DNA of 64,000 nt from NCBI GenBank assembly GCA_041389495.1, contig JAWKRT010000004.1, forward strand, positions 254,329-318,328, written 5' to 3'. Both the position numbers and the translations under genes were made by a program. Of this stretch, positions 16,271 through 24,535 are shown in pieces. The stretch's first letter is position 1; every line of letters begins with the position of its first letter. The notes beneath the pieces were generated by a model. It ran no database searches and had not been told where the DNA came from. It worked only from the letters and a program-made list of their open reading frames with translations. The DNA is from Myxococcota bacterium. Its GTDB lineage: Bacteria > Myxococcota_A > UBA9160 > UBA4427.

Positions 16271-17630
16271 CGGAGCCGAGCTCGGGCAGCCCGGTGATCT
16301 TCTCCGCCTGGTCGCTGTGCACGAGGACGGGATCGAGGAACTCGCGGAAGAGCCCCGCCCCCAGCGCGAGCCCGAAGATCGCCGCGATTCCCGTCAGGAT
16401 GCGCCGCGTGCGAGAGCTCTCCGGAGTGCGCGGCGGGAAGGCGCGGTCGAGGATCGAGACCTGCGCGCCCTGCTGGGCGTTCTCGAGCGTCTGCGCGAGC
16501 TCGGCGGCGTTCACCTTGCGCAGGAAGTCGAGGTACTTCTCGCGCGACACGCTGGCCTTCTCCGTCAGGGCGGCGAGCTCCTCGCCGCGCTTCGGCGTGC
16601 GCGCGACGCGCGAGTCGAGCACGGCGAGCTCGCCCTCGACGTTGGCGAGCTGCGTGCGCAGCGTGGCGATCTGCTGCTGCGCGCCGAGCACGAGGGCGCT
16701 GTGCGACGTGCCGAGGCTCGTCGAGCCCGCGACCGCCGCTTCGAGCGCCTCGATCTGGCGGCGGAGCGCGATGACGGTCGGGTGCTCGTCGGTGTGGACG
16801 GCGAGCTCGGCGTCGTAGCGCTGGCGGAGCGCCGCGAGTCGCGCCTCGGGCGAGTTGGGATCGTTCGTCGCGGGCAGCGTCGCGATGCGCGCCTCCGCGT
16901 CCATGATCTGCACTTCGAGCGACTGCTTCTGCTGCTGCAGGCGCTCGAGCTTCTGCAGGTTCGCGCCGAGCTCGCTCGGCAGCTCGCCGCGGTACTGCTC
17001 GTTGAACTCGGCGATGGCGCGGTTCTGCTCGCGCAGCAGCTCCTCCGAGCGCTTGAGCTCCTGTCGCAGGAAGCGGCTGATCTCCTCCGCGCGCTCCATC
17101 CGCGACTGGATGCCCGCCTCGAGGAAGAGGCCGGCGAGGCGGTTCGCGACCGCGGCCGCGACCTTCGGATCGTCGGCCTCGTACGAGATCATGTAGACGC
17201 GCGCCGTCTCGCCCGTGTTGTGGCGCTGCCCGCCCTGGGCCTGGATCGTGATCTTCGAGCGCATGGTGCCGACGACTTCCTCGAGCGGCATCTGCGCCCG
17301 CATGTCGCCGTAGAGCTCGAACTCCTCGATCAGCGCGACGAGCTTCTGGCGCGACAGCACCTCGCTCACCATCGCGTTGAGCCGCGAGAACGGGTCCTCG
17401 GGCACGGTCGTGCGGACGAACTCCTGCGGGATCTGCTGACTCGCGACGAGGATCGACGCCTTCGCGACGTAGACGGGCTTCCAGGTGGCCACGAGGAACG
17501 CCGTGACGCCGACCCCCACGAGCGCGCCGAGGCAGATCCAGCGCCAGTGGCGCGTGAGGATCCCCATCGGGTCGCGGAGGAAGTCGGGTACGCCGCCGCC
17601 GCCCTCGAGGTCCTGCTCGTCGATCGCCAT
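16254..17630 (-). CDS. Polysaccharide chain-length determinant, Wzc/GumC-like (XrtA type)
   Basis: A 458-residue inner-membrane protein. One membrane helix is near residues 27-47 (WRWICLGALVGVGVTAF) and another near residue 410 (ILTGIAAIFGLALGAGLF). Between them lies a long periplasmic region rich in coiled coil (EEISRFLRQELKRSEELLRE and LQKLERLQQQKQSLEVQIM). This is the layout of PCP2a co-polymerases without a fused kinase. They set polymer length and link the inner membrane to the Wza channel. A GAGGA ribosome site precedes the ATG. The tyrosine kinase is encoded 17 nt upstream as a separate protein, as in XrtA-linked loci. Confidence 0.9.
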   Translation of the reverse strand: MAIDEQDLEGGGGVPDFLRDPMGILTRHWRWICLGALVGVGVTAFLVATWKPVYVAKASILVASQQIPQEFVRTTVPEDPFSRLNAMVSEVLSRQKLVALIEEFELYGDMRAQMPLEEVVGTMRSKITIQAQGGQRHNTGETARVYMISYEADDPKVAAAVANRLAGLFLEAGIQSRMERAEEISRFLRQELKRSEELLREQNRAIAEFNEQYRGELPSELGANLQKLERLQQQKQSLEVQIMDAEARIATLPATNDPNSPEARLAALRQRYDAELAVHTDEHPTVIALRRQIEALEAAVAGSTSLGTSHSALVLGAQQQIATLRTQLANVEGELAVLDSRVARTPKRGEELAALTEKASVSREKYLDFLRKVNAAELAQTLENAQQGAQVSILDRAFPPRTPESSRTRRILTGIAAIFGLALGAGLFREFLDPVLVHSDQAEKITGLPELGSVAHIG

Positions 17631-17647
17631 GTGCTTCCTCGGGTCGC

Positions 17648-18577
17648 CTACTTCGCGCCGCGCGGCGGCTTGCGCGGCCCCGCGTCGGGCCCGTAGTAGC
17701 CGTAGTTCTTCGCGTGACGCGTCGGGCGGGAGTCGTTCATGAAGGTGCCGAGCAGCTTCCCGGCCGGGATCGTCGCGACCATGGTCCGGAAGGCCTCCCG
17801 CTTCGTGCGGCGCGAGCGCGCGACCGCGACGGCCCCGCCGACGTGCGGGAAGAGCAGCTCGGTGTCGGGCACGAGCATGAGCGGCGCCGTGTCGATCACG
17901 ATGATGTCGTAGCGCCGCTCGAGCTCGCGCAGCACGGCTCCCACGCGGGGCTCGGCCAGCTCGCGGTGCGGCTCGAGCAGCGGGTGCGCCGTCGGGTAGA
18001 CGTCGAGCGCGGCGAGGTCGGTCCGCAGGCGGACGTCGTCGAGGTCGGCGTCGCCGGCGAGCAGCGACTCGAGGCCGGCGCGCGGCTCGATGCCGAGCGC
18101 GCGCGCGACGTTCGGCCGCCGCAGATCGAGGTCGACGAGCGCGGTCGTCCGCCCCCCCGCCATCGACGCGTAGGCGAGGGCCAGGTTGCACGCGGTCGTC
18201 GTCTTGCCCTCGTGGCGGAGCGCACTCACGACCATGACGCTCTTGATGTGTCGCGCCTCGAGCTCGCGCGCGAGGCGGATCGCGAAGTGGCGGTAGGACT
18301 CGGCGCGCGGGTCGTCGCCCTCCACGATCACGGCGCGCGCCGCCCAGGCGCCTCGGCGGTCGCGCGGGATCTCGACGTCGCAGCGCTTGGGCGTCTCGAG
18401 CGTCGCGTCGGCGGGCGCCGACGCTTCGACCGGCGCGGCCTCCGGTGCGTCGCCGCTCGGAGCCTCGCGGTCGGCCGCGCGCGCGTAGACCGGCTCGCGC
18501 TCCTCGGCCGTGCGGCGCTTCGGTGCGGCGACACCGTCCTCGCGAGCCCTGCGCAGCGCGTCGGCGATCTCTCCCAC
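17648..18577 (-). CDS. Tyrosine-protein autokinase, CpsD/CapB (BY-kinase) type
   Basis: A 309-residue cytoplasmic bacterial tyrosine kinase. A variable Ala/Glu-rich N-terminus (to about residue 75) is followed by the P-loop ALRHEGKTTTACNLA (near 119-133), Walker A' TTALVDLDLRRPN and Walker B DIIVIDTAPL. The C-terminal tyrosine cluster is YGYYG, the usual autophosphorylation site. The kinase cycles with the chain-length protein to control polymerisation and export. The GTG start at 18577 shares one base with the ATPase stop (TAGTG). The separate-polypeptide arrangement matches XrtA-associated tyrosine autokinases. Confidence 0.92.
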   Translation of the reverse strand: MGEIADALRRAREDGVAAPKRRTAEEREPVYARAADREAPSGDAPEAAPVEASAPADATLETPKRCDVEIPRDRRGAWAARAVIVEGDDPRAESYRHFAIRLARELEARHIKSVMVVSALRHEGKTTTACNLALAYASMAGGRTTALVDLDLRRPNVARALGIEPRAGLESLLAGDADLDDVRLRTDLAALDVYPTAHPLLEPHRELAEPRVGAVLRELERRYDIIVIDTAPLMLVPDTELLFPHVGGAVAVARSRRTKREAFRTMVATIPAGKLLGTFMNDSRPTRHAKNYGYYGPDAGPRKPPRGAK

Positions 18578-19434
18578 TAGCGTTCGGCTCCCACCTCGCC
18601 GGGCGTCATCGACGTTCCGATCGTGCGGATCGTAGTCATCGACTTCGCCTTGCGCTCGACGAGCTCGCGGGTCGCGGGGCGCTGGTCCGCCGCGTAGGCG
18701 GCGAGCAGCACGCGATCGGCGAGCAGGCTGATCAGTCGCGGGCAGCCGTGGGAGAACGCGAAGAAGGCCGGCTCGACACCGGGCTCGAAGACGTCCTCGA
18801 AGCGACCGCCCGCGACGGAGAGGCGATGCGCGAGGTAGTCGTGGACGTCGGCCTCGGCGAGCGGCTCGACGTGGTGCTCGATCGCGATCCGCTGGCGGAG
18901 CTGGCGGAGCGACGGATGCGAGAGCTTGCGCAGCAGCTCGGGCTGCCCGGTGAGCACGATCTGCATGAGCTTCTCGGTGTCGGTCTCGAGATTCGAGAGG
19001 AGGCGCACCTCTTCGAGCGCCGCGGCGTCGAGGTTCTGCGCTTCGTCGATGATGAGCACCGTGTTGCGGCGGGCGCGCAGCCGCTCGAGCAGCATCCGGT
19101 TGAGCGCGATCAGGTAGTCCGCCTTCGTCTGCATCGCGCCCTCGAGGCCGAACTCGGCCGCGATCAGCTTCAGCAGGTCGAGAGGGGAGAGGTCGATCGT
19201 GTTGAGGATGAGCGCGGTGTCGGTGTCGGGGGGGATCTGGTCGAGCGCAGCGCGCAGCAGGGTCGTCTTGCCGGTCCCGACCTCGCCCGTGAGGAGCAGG
19301 AACCCCTTGTGCCGCGTGATGCCGTAGACGAGCGCGGCGAGGCCTTCCTTGTGGGTGTCGGAGAGCCACAGGAACCGCGGATCGGGCGTCAGCGAGAAGG
19401 GCGGCTCTTTGAGGCCGAAGAAGGCTTCGTACAT
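18577..19434 (-). CDS. AAA ATPase of the XrtA/polysaccharide-locus family (GspA/ExeA-like)
   Basis: A 285-residue ATPase beginning MYEAFFGLKEPPFSLTPDPR, the hallmark N-terminus of the ExeA/GspA-type ATPases. Walker A is GEVGTGKTTL (residues 50-59) and Walker B is TVLIIDEAQNLD (about 125-136). The TIGR03015 subgroup is found next to exosortase-linked exopolysaccharide genes. Its exact job is unknown; by analogy it may energise assembly or peptidoglycan passage. It has no C-terminal peptidoglycan-binding domain. It is the first gene of the minus-strand unit ATPase, kinase, chain-length, exosortase-like. Confidence 0.9.
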   Translation of the reverse strand: MYEAFFGLKEPPFSLTPDPRFLWLSDTHKEGLAALVYGITRHKGFLLLTGEVGTGKTTLLRAALDQIPPDTDTALILNTIDLSPLDLLKLIAAEFGLEGAMQTKADYLIALNRMLLERLRARRNTVLIIDEAQNLDAAALEEVRLLSNLETDTEKLMQIVLTGQPELLRKLSHPSLRQLRQRIAIEHHVEPLAEADVHDYLAHRLSVAGGRFEDVFEPGVEPAFFAFSHGCPRLISLLADRVLLAAYAADQRPATRELVERKAKSMTTIRTIGTSMTPGEVGAER

Positions 19435-19467
19435 GCGGCTTCCTTGTCGTCACCCGACACGCGTTCG

Positions 19468-19473
19468 ATGATA
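19468..19473 (-). promoter_or_regulatory. Possible -10 box for the ATPase operon
   Basis: On the minus strand TATCAT (5 of 6 matches to TATAAT) lies 33 nt before the ATPase start codon. No good -35 box is seen, only a GTGAC-like sequence about 16 nt further up. Confidence 0.35.
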
Positions 19474-19624
19474 GGTGCGCTCGCGGCCCGTCACCCGCAG
19501 TGAGTGCCGCCGACCGCGGCGAGGTAACACCCCCTCTGCCGGGCCTGCAGTGCCGAACGAGCGGGCGAGCTCCGACCCCGGGCCGCCCTGATCGGATCCG
19601 GTGAAAACCTAATTCAAAGTGGCT

Positions 19625-19641
19625 GGACACCCCCGGACACC
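19625..19641 (+). repeat. Two GGACACC repeats one helical turn apart (possible activator site)
   Basis: GGACACC occurs at 19625-19631 and again at 19635-19641, followed by a related ATACACC at 19647-19653. They lie about 230-250 bp upstream of the sigma-54 promoter, a usual distance for an upstream activator sequence. Confidence 0.4.
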
Positions 19642-19873
19642 ATGGTATACACCGGGGTCGGCGGCGGTTTCATCCTTTCTTCATCGAGCGAGGGGCGGTT
19701 CGAGGCATCGGGTCGTGCGACACCGTGCACGGCGATCGAGGCGGGCCGGCTGCTGCGCAGGTTCCTTCACGCCGGGCGGCACGAATGCCCACGAAACGGC
19801 CACTCGCTTGCCCTCGCGCGCGATGATGGAGCGGTGAGAGTCACCTCCGGGCGGCCGCGGCGGTGCGTGCACC

Positions 19874-19888
19874 TGGCACGCCGCTTGC
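19874..19888 (+). promoter_or_regulatory. Sigma-54 (RpoN) promoter
   Basis: TGGCAC at 19874, a 5-nt spacer, then TTGC at 19885. This is a perfect match to the -24/-12 consensus TGGCAC-N5-TTGC. The predicted start of transcription near 19900 gives a leader of about 110 nt to the sugar-transferase gene at 20010. Confidence 0.75.
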
Positions 19889-20009
19889 GCTCGTCCGGCG
19901 ACGACACCGGACGCAGCGAGGCGGCCCGAGCCCGCCGAGCACGGTGCGGTAGCCCGCGCGGGAAGGACGGCGGAACCGCAGCCGCAGCGAGAAGGAACCT
20001 ACGGCGAGG

Positions 20010-21416
20010 ATGCTGAAGGAGCGCGGACGACAGCTGCACCTGGCGTTCATGGTGATCGACGCGGCCCTCACGGTCGGGTTGTTCGCCTGGGTGGCGCGCC
20101 AGATGATCCGCCGGCCCGAGACGGTGACCGAGGTGGGTCTCGTGACCCTCCTCGCGCTCGCCGCGATCTCGGGTCTCGCGTGGCCGCTGATCCTCGGGCG
20201 CTTCGGGATCTACGAGTCGCAGCGGCGCGACGCCCTGAGCCAGACCTTCGCGCGCCTCCTCGCCGGGAACGGCCTCGGCGCGCTCCTGCTCTCGGGCCTC
20301 GCCGCGCTGCTCGACGCGCCGCTCGCCCCGGCGTTCCCGCTCGTGTTCGCGACCACGACGTTCTTCGCGCAGGCGACGCTGCGCGCCGGCCTCTACGGCG
20401 TCCTCCACGTCGCGCGCCGCACGGGACACAACACGCGCACCGTCGTCGTGATCGGCGCCGGACCGCGCGCGTCGCGGGCCCTCGCGACGATCGACCAGCA
20501 CCCGGAGTGGGGCCTGCGCGTGCTCGGCTTCGTCGACGACGGCGAGCCCGGCTTCGCGCCGCACGTCCCGGTCGAGCTCATCCACAAGATGGTCGAGCTG
20601 CCGGGCCTCCTGCGGGACTCGTCCGTCGACGAGGTGCTGGTCGCGTGCCCGCGTTCGATGCTCGACTCGCTGGTCCCGGTCGTGCGCGAGTGCGCCCAGA
20701 TCGGCGTGCCCGTCACGCTCCTGACGGACCTGTTCGGCGACGAGCTCCCGCCGCCGCGCGTGGGCCGCTTCGACTCGCTCGGGACGGTCACGTTCGCGCC
20801 CGTGCACCACAACGAGATGGAGCTCGCCGTGAAGCGCGGCGTCGACATCGCGGGCGCGACGCTCGGGCTCCTGCTCGCCGCGCCGGTCGTCGGGCTCGCG
20901 GCGCTCGCGATCAAGCTCGACGACGGCGGGCCGGTGCTGTTCCGGCAGTGGCGCTGCGGCCTGAACGGCCGTCAGTTCCCGATGCTCAAGCTGCGGACGA
21001 TGGTGCCGGACGCCGACCGCATGAAGGCCGACCTGCTCCACCTCAACGAGCTCGACGGTCCGGTGTTCAAGATCAAGGACGACCCGCGCGTGACGCGCGT
21101 CGGGCGCGTGCTGCGCAAGTGGAGCATCGACGAGCTCCCGCAGTTCTGGAACGTGCTGATCGGCGAGATGAGCCTCGTCGGTCCGCGCCCGCCGACACCC
21201 GACGAAGTCGTGTTGTACGAAGGCGGCGATCGCCGCCGCCTGTCCATGCGTCCGGGTCTCACGTGTCTGTGGGCCGTGGCGGGACGAAACCAGATCCGCT
21301 TCGACGAGTGGATGCGACTCGATCTCGAGTACATCGACACGTGGGATCTCGGCCAGGACTTCCGCATCCTGGCGCGCACGATCCCCGCGATCCTCAGCGG
21401 ACGCGGCGCGAGCTAG
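20010..21416 (+). CDS. Polyprenyl-phosphate sugar-1-phosphate transferase (initiating glycosyltransferase)
   Basis: A 468-residue PHPT-family protein. It has about four N-terminal membrane helices, a CoA-binding-like Rossmann domain (VVVIGAGPRASRALATI) and another membrane helix near residue 285. The catalytic bacterial sugar transferase domain includes FRQWRCGLNGRQFPMLKLRTM, DELPQFWNVLIGEMSLVGPR and the terminal DLEYIDTWDLGQDFRIL. It starts repeat-unit synthesis by moving a sugar-1-phosphate (often glucose or galactose) onto undecaprenyl phosphate. It stands alone on its strand behind a sigma-54 promoter, so the initiating step may be the controlled one. Confidence 0.93.
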   Translation: MLKERGRQLHLAFMVIDAALTVGLFAWVARQMIRRPETVTEVGLVTLLALAAISGLAWPLILGRFGIYESQRRDALSQTFARLLAGNGLGALLLSGLAALLDAPLAPAFPLVFATTTFFAQATLRAGLYGVLHVARRTGHNTRTVVVIGAGPRASRALATIDQHPEWGLRVLGFVDDGEPGFAPHVPVELIHKMVELPGLLRDSSVDEVLVACPRSMLDSLVPVVRECAQIGVPVTLLTDLFGDELPPPRVGRFDSLGTVTFAPVHHNEMELAVKRGVDIAGATLGLLLAAPVVGLAALAIKLDDGGPVLFRQWRCGLNGRQFPMLKLRTMVPDADRMKADLLHLNELDGPVFKIKDDPRVTRVGRVLRKWSIDELPQFWNVLIGEMSLVGPRPPTPDEVVLYEGGDRRRLSMRPGLTCLWAVAGRNQIRFDEWMRLDLEYIDTWDLGQDFRILARTIPAILSGRGAS

Positions 21417-21420
21417 GCGG

Positions 21421-22128
21421 TCAGAAGACGCGCGTCGCGATGTTCGCCGCCGAAGCGCCGGGCCCGGCGATCGACGTGAACGGGAACAGGATCGACTGGA
21501 TCAGGTAGCCGAACTGCCCGAGCGGGGTCGGCCGGACGACGATGATGTCGCCGCCCTCGAGCAGCACGTTGGTCGACAGGTCGCCGCGCTGGATGGCCGC
21601 CATGTTCACGCGCATGACGGTCGTCTGCTCGCCGTCGGTCCGGATCAGCCGCACGCGGCTCTCCCATGCGAGGAAGCCCATGCCGCCCTGGCGCGCGATC
21701 GCATCCGCGACGCGGGTCTGCTGGGTGAGCGCCACCGTGCCTTCGCGCCCGACCTCGCCGAACACCGCGACGACGTTGCTCTGCGCGCGCTCGACCGCGA
21801 CCGTCACGCGCGCGTCGCGCTTGAAGCGCGCGATCCGCTGCTCGATGTCGGTCGCGATCTCCTCTGTCGTGCGATCCGCGGCCTTCACGTCGCCGATCAG
21901 ATCGAACGTGATGTAGCCGTCGGGTCGCACCGTGGCGGTGCGCTGGATCATCGGATCCGGAAGCACGCGGATGTCGAGGACATCGGGCGCGCCGATGCGG
22001 TAGGCGGAGGGAATCGGAGCGACGGGCGGAGGCGCCGAGGCGCAGCCAGCGAGGAGTGCCGTGGCGACGGCGACGGCGACGCGTCGCATGGCCACGTGGT
22101 GGGCCGGTGAGCCGATCCGGATTCGCAC
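21421..22128 (-). CDS. Polysaccharide export lipoprotein, Wza-like
   Basis: A 235-residue outer-membrane export protein. A lipoprotein signal ends in LLAGC. The poly-export domain starts YRIGAPDVLDIRVLPDP and continues VRPDGYITFDLIGDVKAADRT. An SLBB-type domain follows (VFGEVGREGTVAL, VADAIARQGGM). It lacks Wza's long C-terminal helix, so it is the short, XrtA-type exporter. I start it at a GTG with an excellent ribosome site (GGAGGGGGAAGC). An ATG at 22089 gives a more typical signal-peptide length and is the alternative. It is last in a minus-strand run with an FHA protein and two other genes. Confidence 0.9.
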   Translation of the reverse strand: MRIRIGSPAHHVAMRRVAVAVATALLAGCASAPPPVAPIPSAYRIGAPDVLDIRVLPDPMIQRTATVRPDGYITFDLIGDVKAADRTTEEIATDIEQRIARFKRDARVTVAVERAQSNVVAVFGEVGREGTVALTQQTRVADAIARQGGMGFLAWESRVRLIRTDGEQTTVMRVNMAAIQRGDLSTNVLLEGGDIIVVRPTPLGQFGYLIQSILFPFTSIAGPGASAANIATRVF

Positions 22129-22246
22129 GCTTCCCCCTCCGTCGACGCCCGCGTCGAATCGGGCCGGCCGCATGGTACCGGCGCCTAACGGCGCGTCGTG
22201 TGGGGACACACCGGCACCCGACGATGCGTGGCGAGGAGTCGCCCGC

Positions 22247-22564
22247 TCAGTGCGCCTGGTACAGGAAGCAGGTGTGCCCGATCTGGATCTCGTCGCCGTC
22301 CTGGAGCTCGGCCGAGCGCACGCGCTTGCCGTTGACCTTGGTTCCGTTCGTCGACTGCAGATCCTCGATCACGTGACCGCCGGTGGTCTCGTCGGCGAGG
22401 ATCACCGCGTGCTCGCGACTGATGCCCTCGTCGAGCAGCGTGATGTCGGTCGTCGGATTGCGGCCGATCAGCGTCTCGTCCTTGCCGAGCTCGTAGGTCA
22501 TGCCGGCGAACTCGCCGTTGCGGATCTCGAGTCGTGCCACTGGCGTACCCACAGCCCTGGTCAT
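22247..22564 (-). CDS. Single-domain FHA protein
   Basis: A 105-residue protein that is almost entirely one forkhead-associated domain. It has the pThr-binding motifs IGRNPTTDITL, ISREHAVI and STNGTKVNGKRV. FHA domains bind phosphothreonine peptides, so this small protein is likely to be an adaptor in a Ser/Thr kinase pathway. No Ser/Thr kinase is encoded in the window. GGGAGGGG lies about 6 nt before the ATG. It sits 118 nt from the export gene and 107 nt from the upstream nitrilase gene. A role in controlling polysaccharide export is inferred from position only. Confidence 0.88.
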   Translation of the reverse strand: MTRAVGTPVARLEIRNGEFAGMTYELGKDETLIGRNPTTDITLLDEGISREHAVILADETTGGHVIEDLQSTNGTKVNGKRVRSAELQDGDEIQIGHTCFLYQAH

Positions 22565-22671
22565 GAACGCGCGCCCCTCCCGGTCGGTGCGCTCGGCGCA
22601 CCGCGGCACCCGCGCATCTTCGGTTGGCACGCGCGGCTGCTTGAGAGGTGCGACCACCGTGCGCGTCGCGC

Positions 22672-23466
22672 TCACAGCCTCCGGTTGCGGAGCGACGGGA
22701 CGGCGCGGCGCGCGCGCTCGATCGCCGCAGGGTCGCAGTCGGCGACGAGCACCGTCGGCTCGTCGCCCGCTCGTGCGAGCACGCCTCCCCACGGATCGAC
22801 GACGAGCGAGTGGCCGAAGCTCGCGCGGTCGGGGCCATGGTGGCCGCACTGCGCGGGAGCCAGCACGAAGCACTGGCTCTCGATCGCACGGGCGCGCAGG
22901 AGCACCTCCCAGTGCGCGGCGCCCGTCTCGCGCGTGAATGCGCTCGGCACGCAGAGCCAGCGCGCGCCCGCGTCGACGAGGCGCCGGTACAGCTCGGGGA
23001 AGCGGAGGTCGTAGCAGATCGACAGGCCGACCCCGCCGAACGGCGTCGCGACGACGATCGGATCGCGGCCGGGAGCGTAGACGTCCGACTCTCGGAAACG
23101 GCCGCTGCCATCCAGGTCGACGTCGAACAGGTGGATCTTCCGGTACCGCCCGGCGACGCGGCCGTCGGGAGCGAGCACGAGCGTCGTGTTGTGCAGCCGG
23201 CCGTCGCGCGCGGGCTCGGGGATGCTCCCGCCGAGCAGCCAGACGCCGCGCTCGCGCGCGACCTCCGACAGCCACCCGGCGACGCGCGTCGCGAGCGCTC
23301 CGGGCTCCGGGATGCGCGCGCCCTCGCGCCGCAGGAAGGCGAACGCCTCGGGGAGGGCGACGAAGGCCGCTCCGGCCGCCACGCCCTCGTCGATGCCGGC
23401 GCGCGCGGCCGCGAGGTTGCGCTCGACGTCGTCCGTCGAGGACAGCTGCACGAGCGCGACGCGCAC
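22672..23466 (-). CDS. Carbon-nitrogen hydrolase, Nit1/omega-amidase-like
   Basis: A 264-residue nitrilase-superfamily enzyme with the full Glu-Lys-Cys triad: Glu40 (ALPEAFAF), Lys110 (YRKIHLFD) and Cys151 (SICYDLRFPEL). IHLFDVD and YDLRFPELYR are typical of the Nit1/NitFhit branch. That branch hydrolyses deaminated glutathione or alpha-keto acid amides as metabolite repair. GTG start at 23466, 14 nt after the activator-like gene's stop, so the two are probably co-transcribed. No link to polysaccharide synthesis is evident. Confidence 0.9.
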   Translation of the reverse strand: MRVALVQLSSTDDVERNLAAARAGIDEGVAAGAAFVALPEAFAFLRREGARIPEPGALATRVAGWLSEVARERGVWLLGGSIPEPARDGRLHNTTLVLAPDGRVAGRYRKIHLFDVDLDGSGRFRESDVYAPGRDPIVVATPFGGVGLSICYDLRFPELYRRLVDAGARWLCVPSAFTRETGAAHWEVLLRARAIESQCFVLAPAQCGHHGPDRASFGHSLVVDPWGGVLARAGDEPTVLVADCDPAAIERARRAVPSLRNRRL

Positions 23467-23480
23467 CGGCGCTTCCCGAT

Positions 23481-24431
23481 CTAGGAGCGGAAGTCCTGCG
23501 GGTCGACGCCCGTCCTGCGGATGACGTCGTAGAAGTCCTTGCGGTCCTTCTTCGCGAGGCGCGCCGCGCGGCTGATGTTGCCGCCACAGCGTCGCAGCAG
23601 ACTCTCGACGTAGCGCGTCTCGAACGCGCGCTTCGCCTCCTTGAACGACGGGATGTCGTCGCCCTCGGTCGCGAGCATCAGCGCCTCGATCGAGATCGCG
23701 CCTCCGCCCGCCAGGCGGAGCGCCTGCCGGACGCGCTCGCGCAGCTCGCGCACGTTCCCGGGCCACGGCTCCTCGACGAGCCAGCGGCGCGCCTCCGCCG
23801 TGAAGCCCACCGGCGCGACGCCCTGCTGCTCGGCGAACTGCGCCAGGAACTGGGCGGCGAGCGCGGGGATGTCCTCGACGCGCTCGGCCAGCGACGGAAC
23901 CTCGATCTCCGTCCAGCCGCCGGGCACGGAGGCTCCGTCGTCGACCGCGATCAGGATGCGGGCGCGCAGCGGCGCCGCCTCGGCGAGGCCGTCGCTGCGA
24001 TAGGTGCCTTCCTCGACGGCGCGGACGACCGCGCCGCGCGCGGCATCGCTCAGCAGCCCGAAGTCGCGCAGCAGGAGCGTCCCGTCGCCCGCGCGCTCGA
24101 GGGCTCCGCCGGGATGGAAGATCTCGGCGATCTGCCGGGAGACGGCGATCGCCGCGATCGACAGGTCGACGAAGGGCGCCGCCTCTCGCGCGCTCCATCC
24201 GTGGATCGCCCGCGCGAGATGCGTGCGGCCGGTGCCCGGAGCGCCGACGAGTGCGACCGGCCCGCGAGCGCGCGCGGCCGCCGTCGCGAGATCGACCGCG
24301 CGCATGATGGCCGCGCTCGAGCCCACGATGCGCTCGGCGACCCGCCGCTCTCCGGCGGCCGGCGACGGCCGCGATGTGGCAGACTCGGCGGCGTCGGCTG
24401 CAACGCCCTCCGTCGATCGCGATTCGCTCAT
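23481..24431 (-). CDS. Sigma-54-activator-like protein with degraded ATPase and Fis-type HTH
   Basis: A 316-residue protein with the outline of a sigma-54 enhancer-binding protein. The AAA module starts RIVGSSAAIMRAVDLA, the arginine-finger region is LAERVEDIPALAAQFL, EPWPGNVRELRERVRQAL follows, and a C-terminal Fis-type helix-turn-helix ends the protein (CGGNISRAARLAKKDRKDFY). Key ATPase parts are changed: Walker A reads GAPGTGRTHL (Lys to Arg), the Walker B region reads GTLLLRDF instead of FLDE, and the GAFTGA loop is missing. It has no receiver domain. It may bind DNA but probably cannot open promoters. ATG 24431 is chosen because the upstream TTG lies in a -35 box. Confidence 0.82.
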   Translation of the reverse strand: MSESRSTEGVAADAAESATSRPSPAAGERRVAERIVGSSAAIMRAVDLATAAARARGPVALVGAPGTGRTHLARAIHGWSAREAAPFVDLSIAAIAVSRQIAEIFHPGGALERAGDGTLLLRDFGLLSDAARGAVVRAVEEGTYRSDGLAEAAPLRARILIAVDDGASVPGGWTEIEVPSLAERVEDIPALAAQFLAQFAEQQGVAPVGFTAEARRWLVEEPWPGNVRELRERVRQALRLAGGGAISIEALMLATEGDDIPSFKEAKRAFETRYVESLLRRCGGNISRAARLAKKDRKDFYDVIRRTGVDPQDFRS

Positions 24432-24473
24432 GGCCCGATCACCCCGTAGGCGGTTTCCCGACTGGCGGCGAAA

Positions 24474-24500
24474 ATTATTTAGATATCGGAAACTTGTCAA
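24474..24500 (-). promoter_or_regulatory. Sigma-70-type promoter for the activator-like operon
   Basis: On the minus strand TTGACA (24500-24495) is followed after 15 nt by AATAAT (24479-24474). TAATTT at 17-nt spacing is the alternative -10. The segment is strikingly AT-rich for this genome. Transcription would begin about 35 nt before the ATG at 24431. Confidence 0.65.
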
Positions 24501-24535
24501 TCCTTTTTGCGAGTCGATGAAGGTGCCGGCCCGCG

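Larger units (their letters stand above)
19435..20009. other. 575-nt divergent regulatory region
   Basis: No credible gene lies here; the short open frames have no homology-like motifs. The region separates two divergent transport/assembly units. It holds a sigma-54-type promoter facing right (19874-19888), phased GGACACC repeats (19625-19641) and a possible -10 element for the ATPase operon on the minus strand (TATCAT at 19468-19473). It is less GC-rich than its surroundings around 19590-19690. Confidence 0.7.

Noticed and set aside
19642..20016. Open frames of 72 and 124 codons in the large divergent spacer
   Set aside because: No ribosome site or coding-like composition, and they overlap the sigma-54 promoter region.
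24432..24500. TTG start that would extend the activator-like protein by 23 residues
   Set aside because: The TTG is part of a consensus -35 box (TTGACA) followed by a good -10. The ATG at 24431 starts a normal protein.
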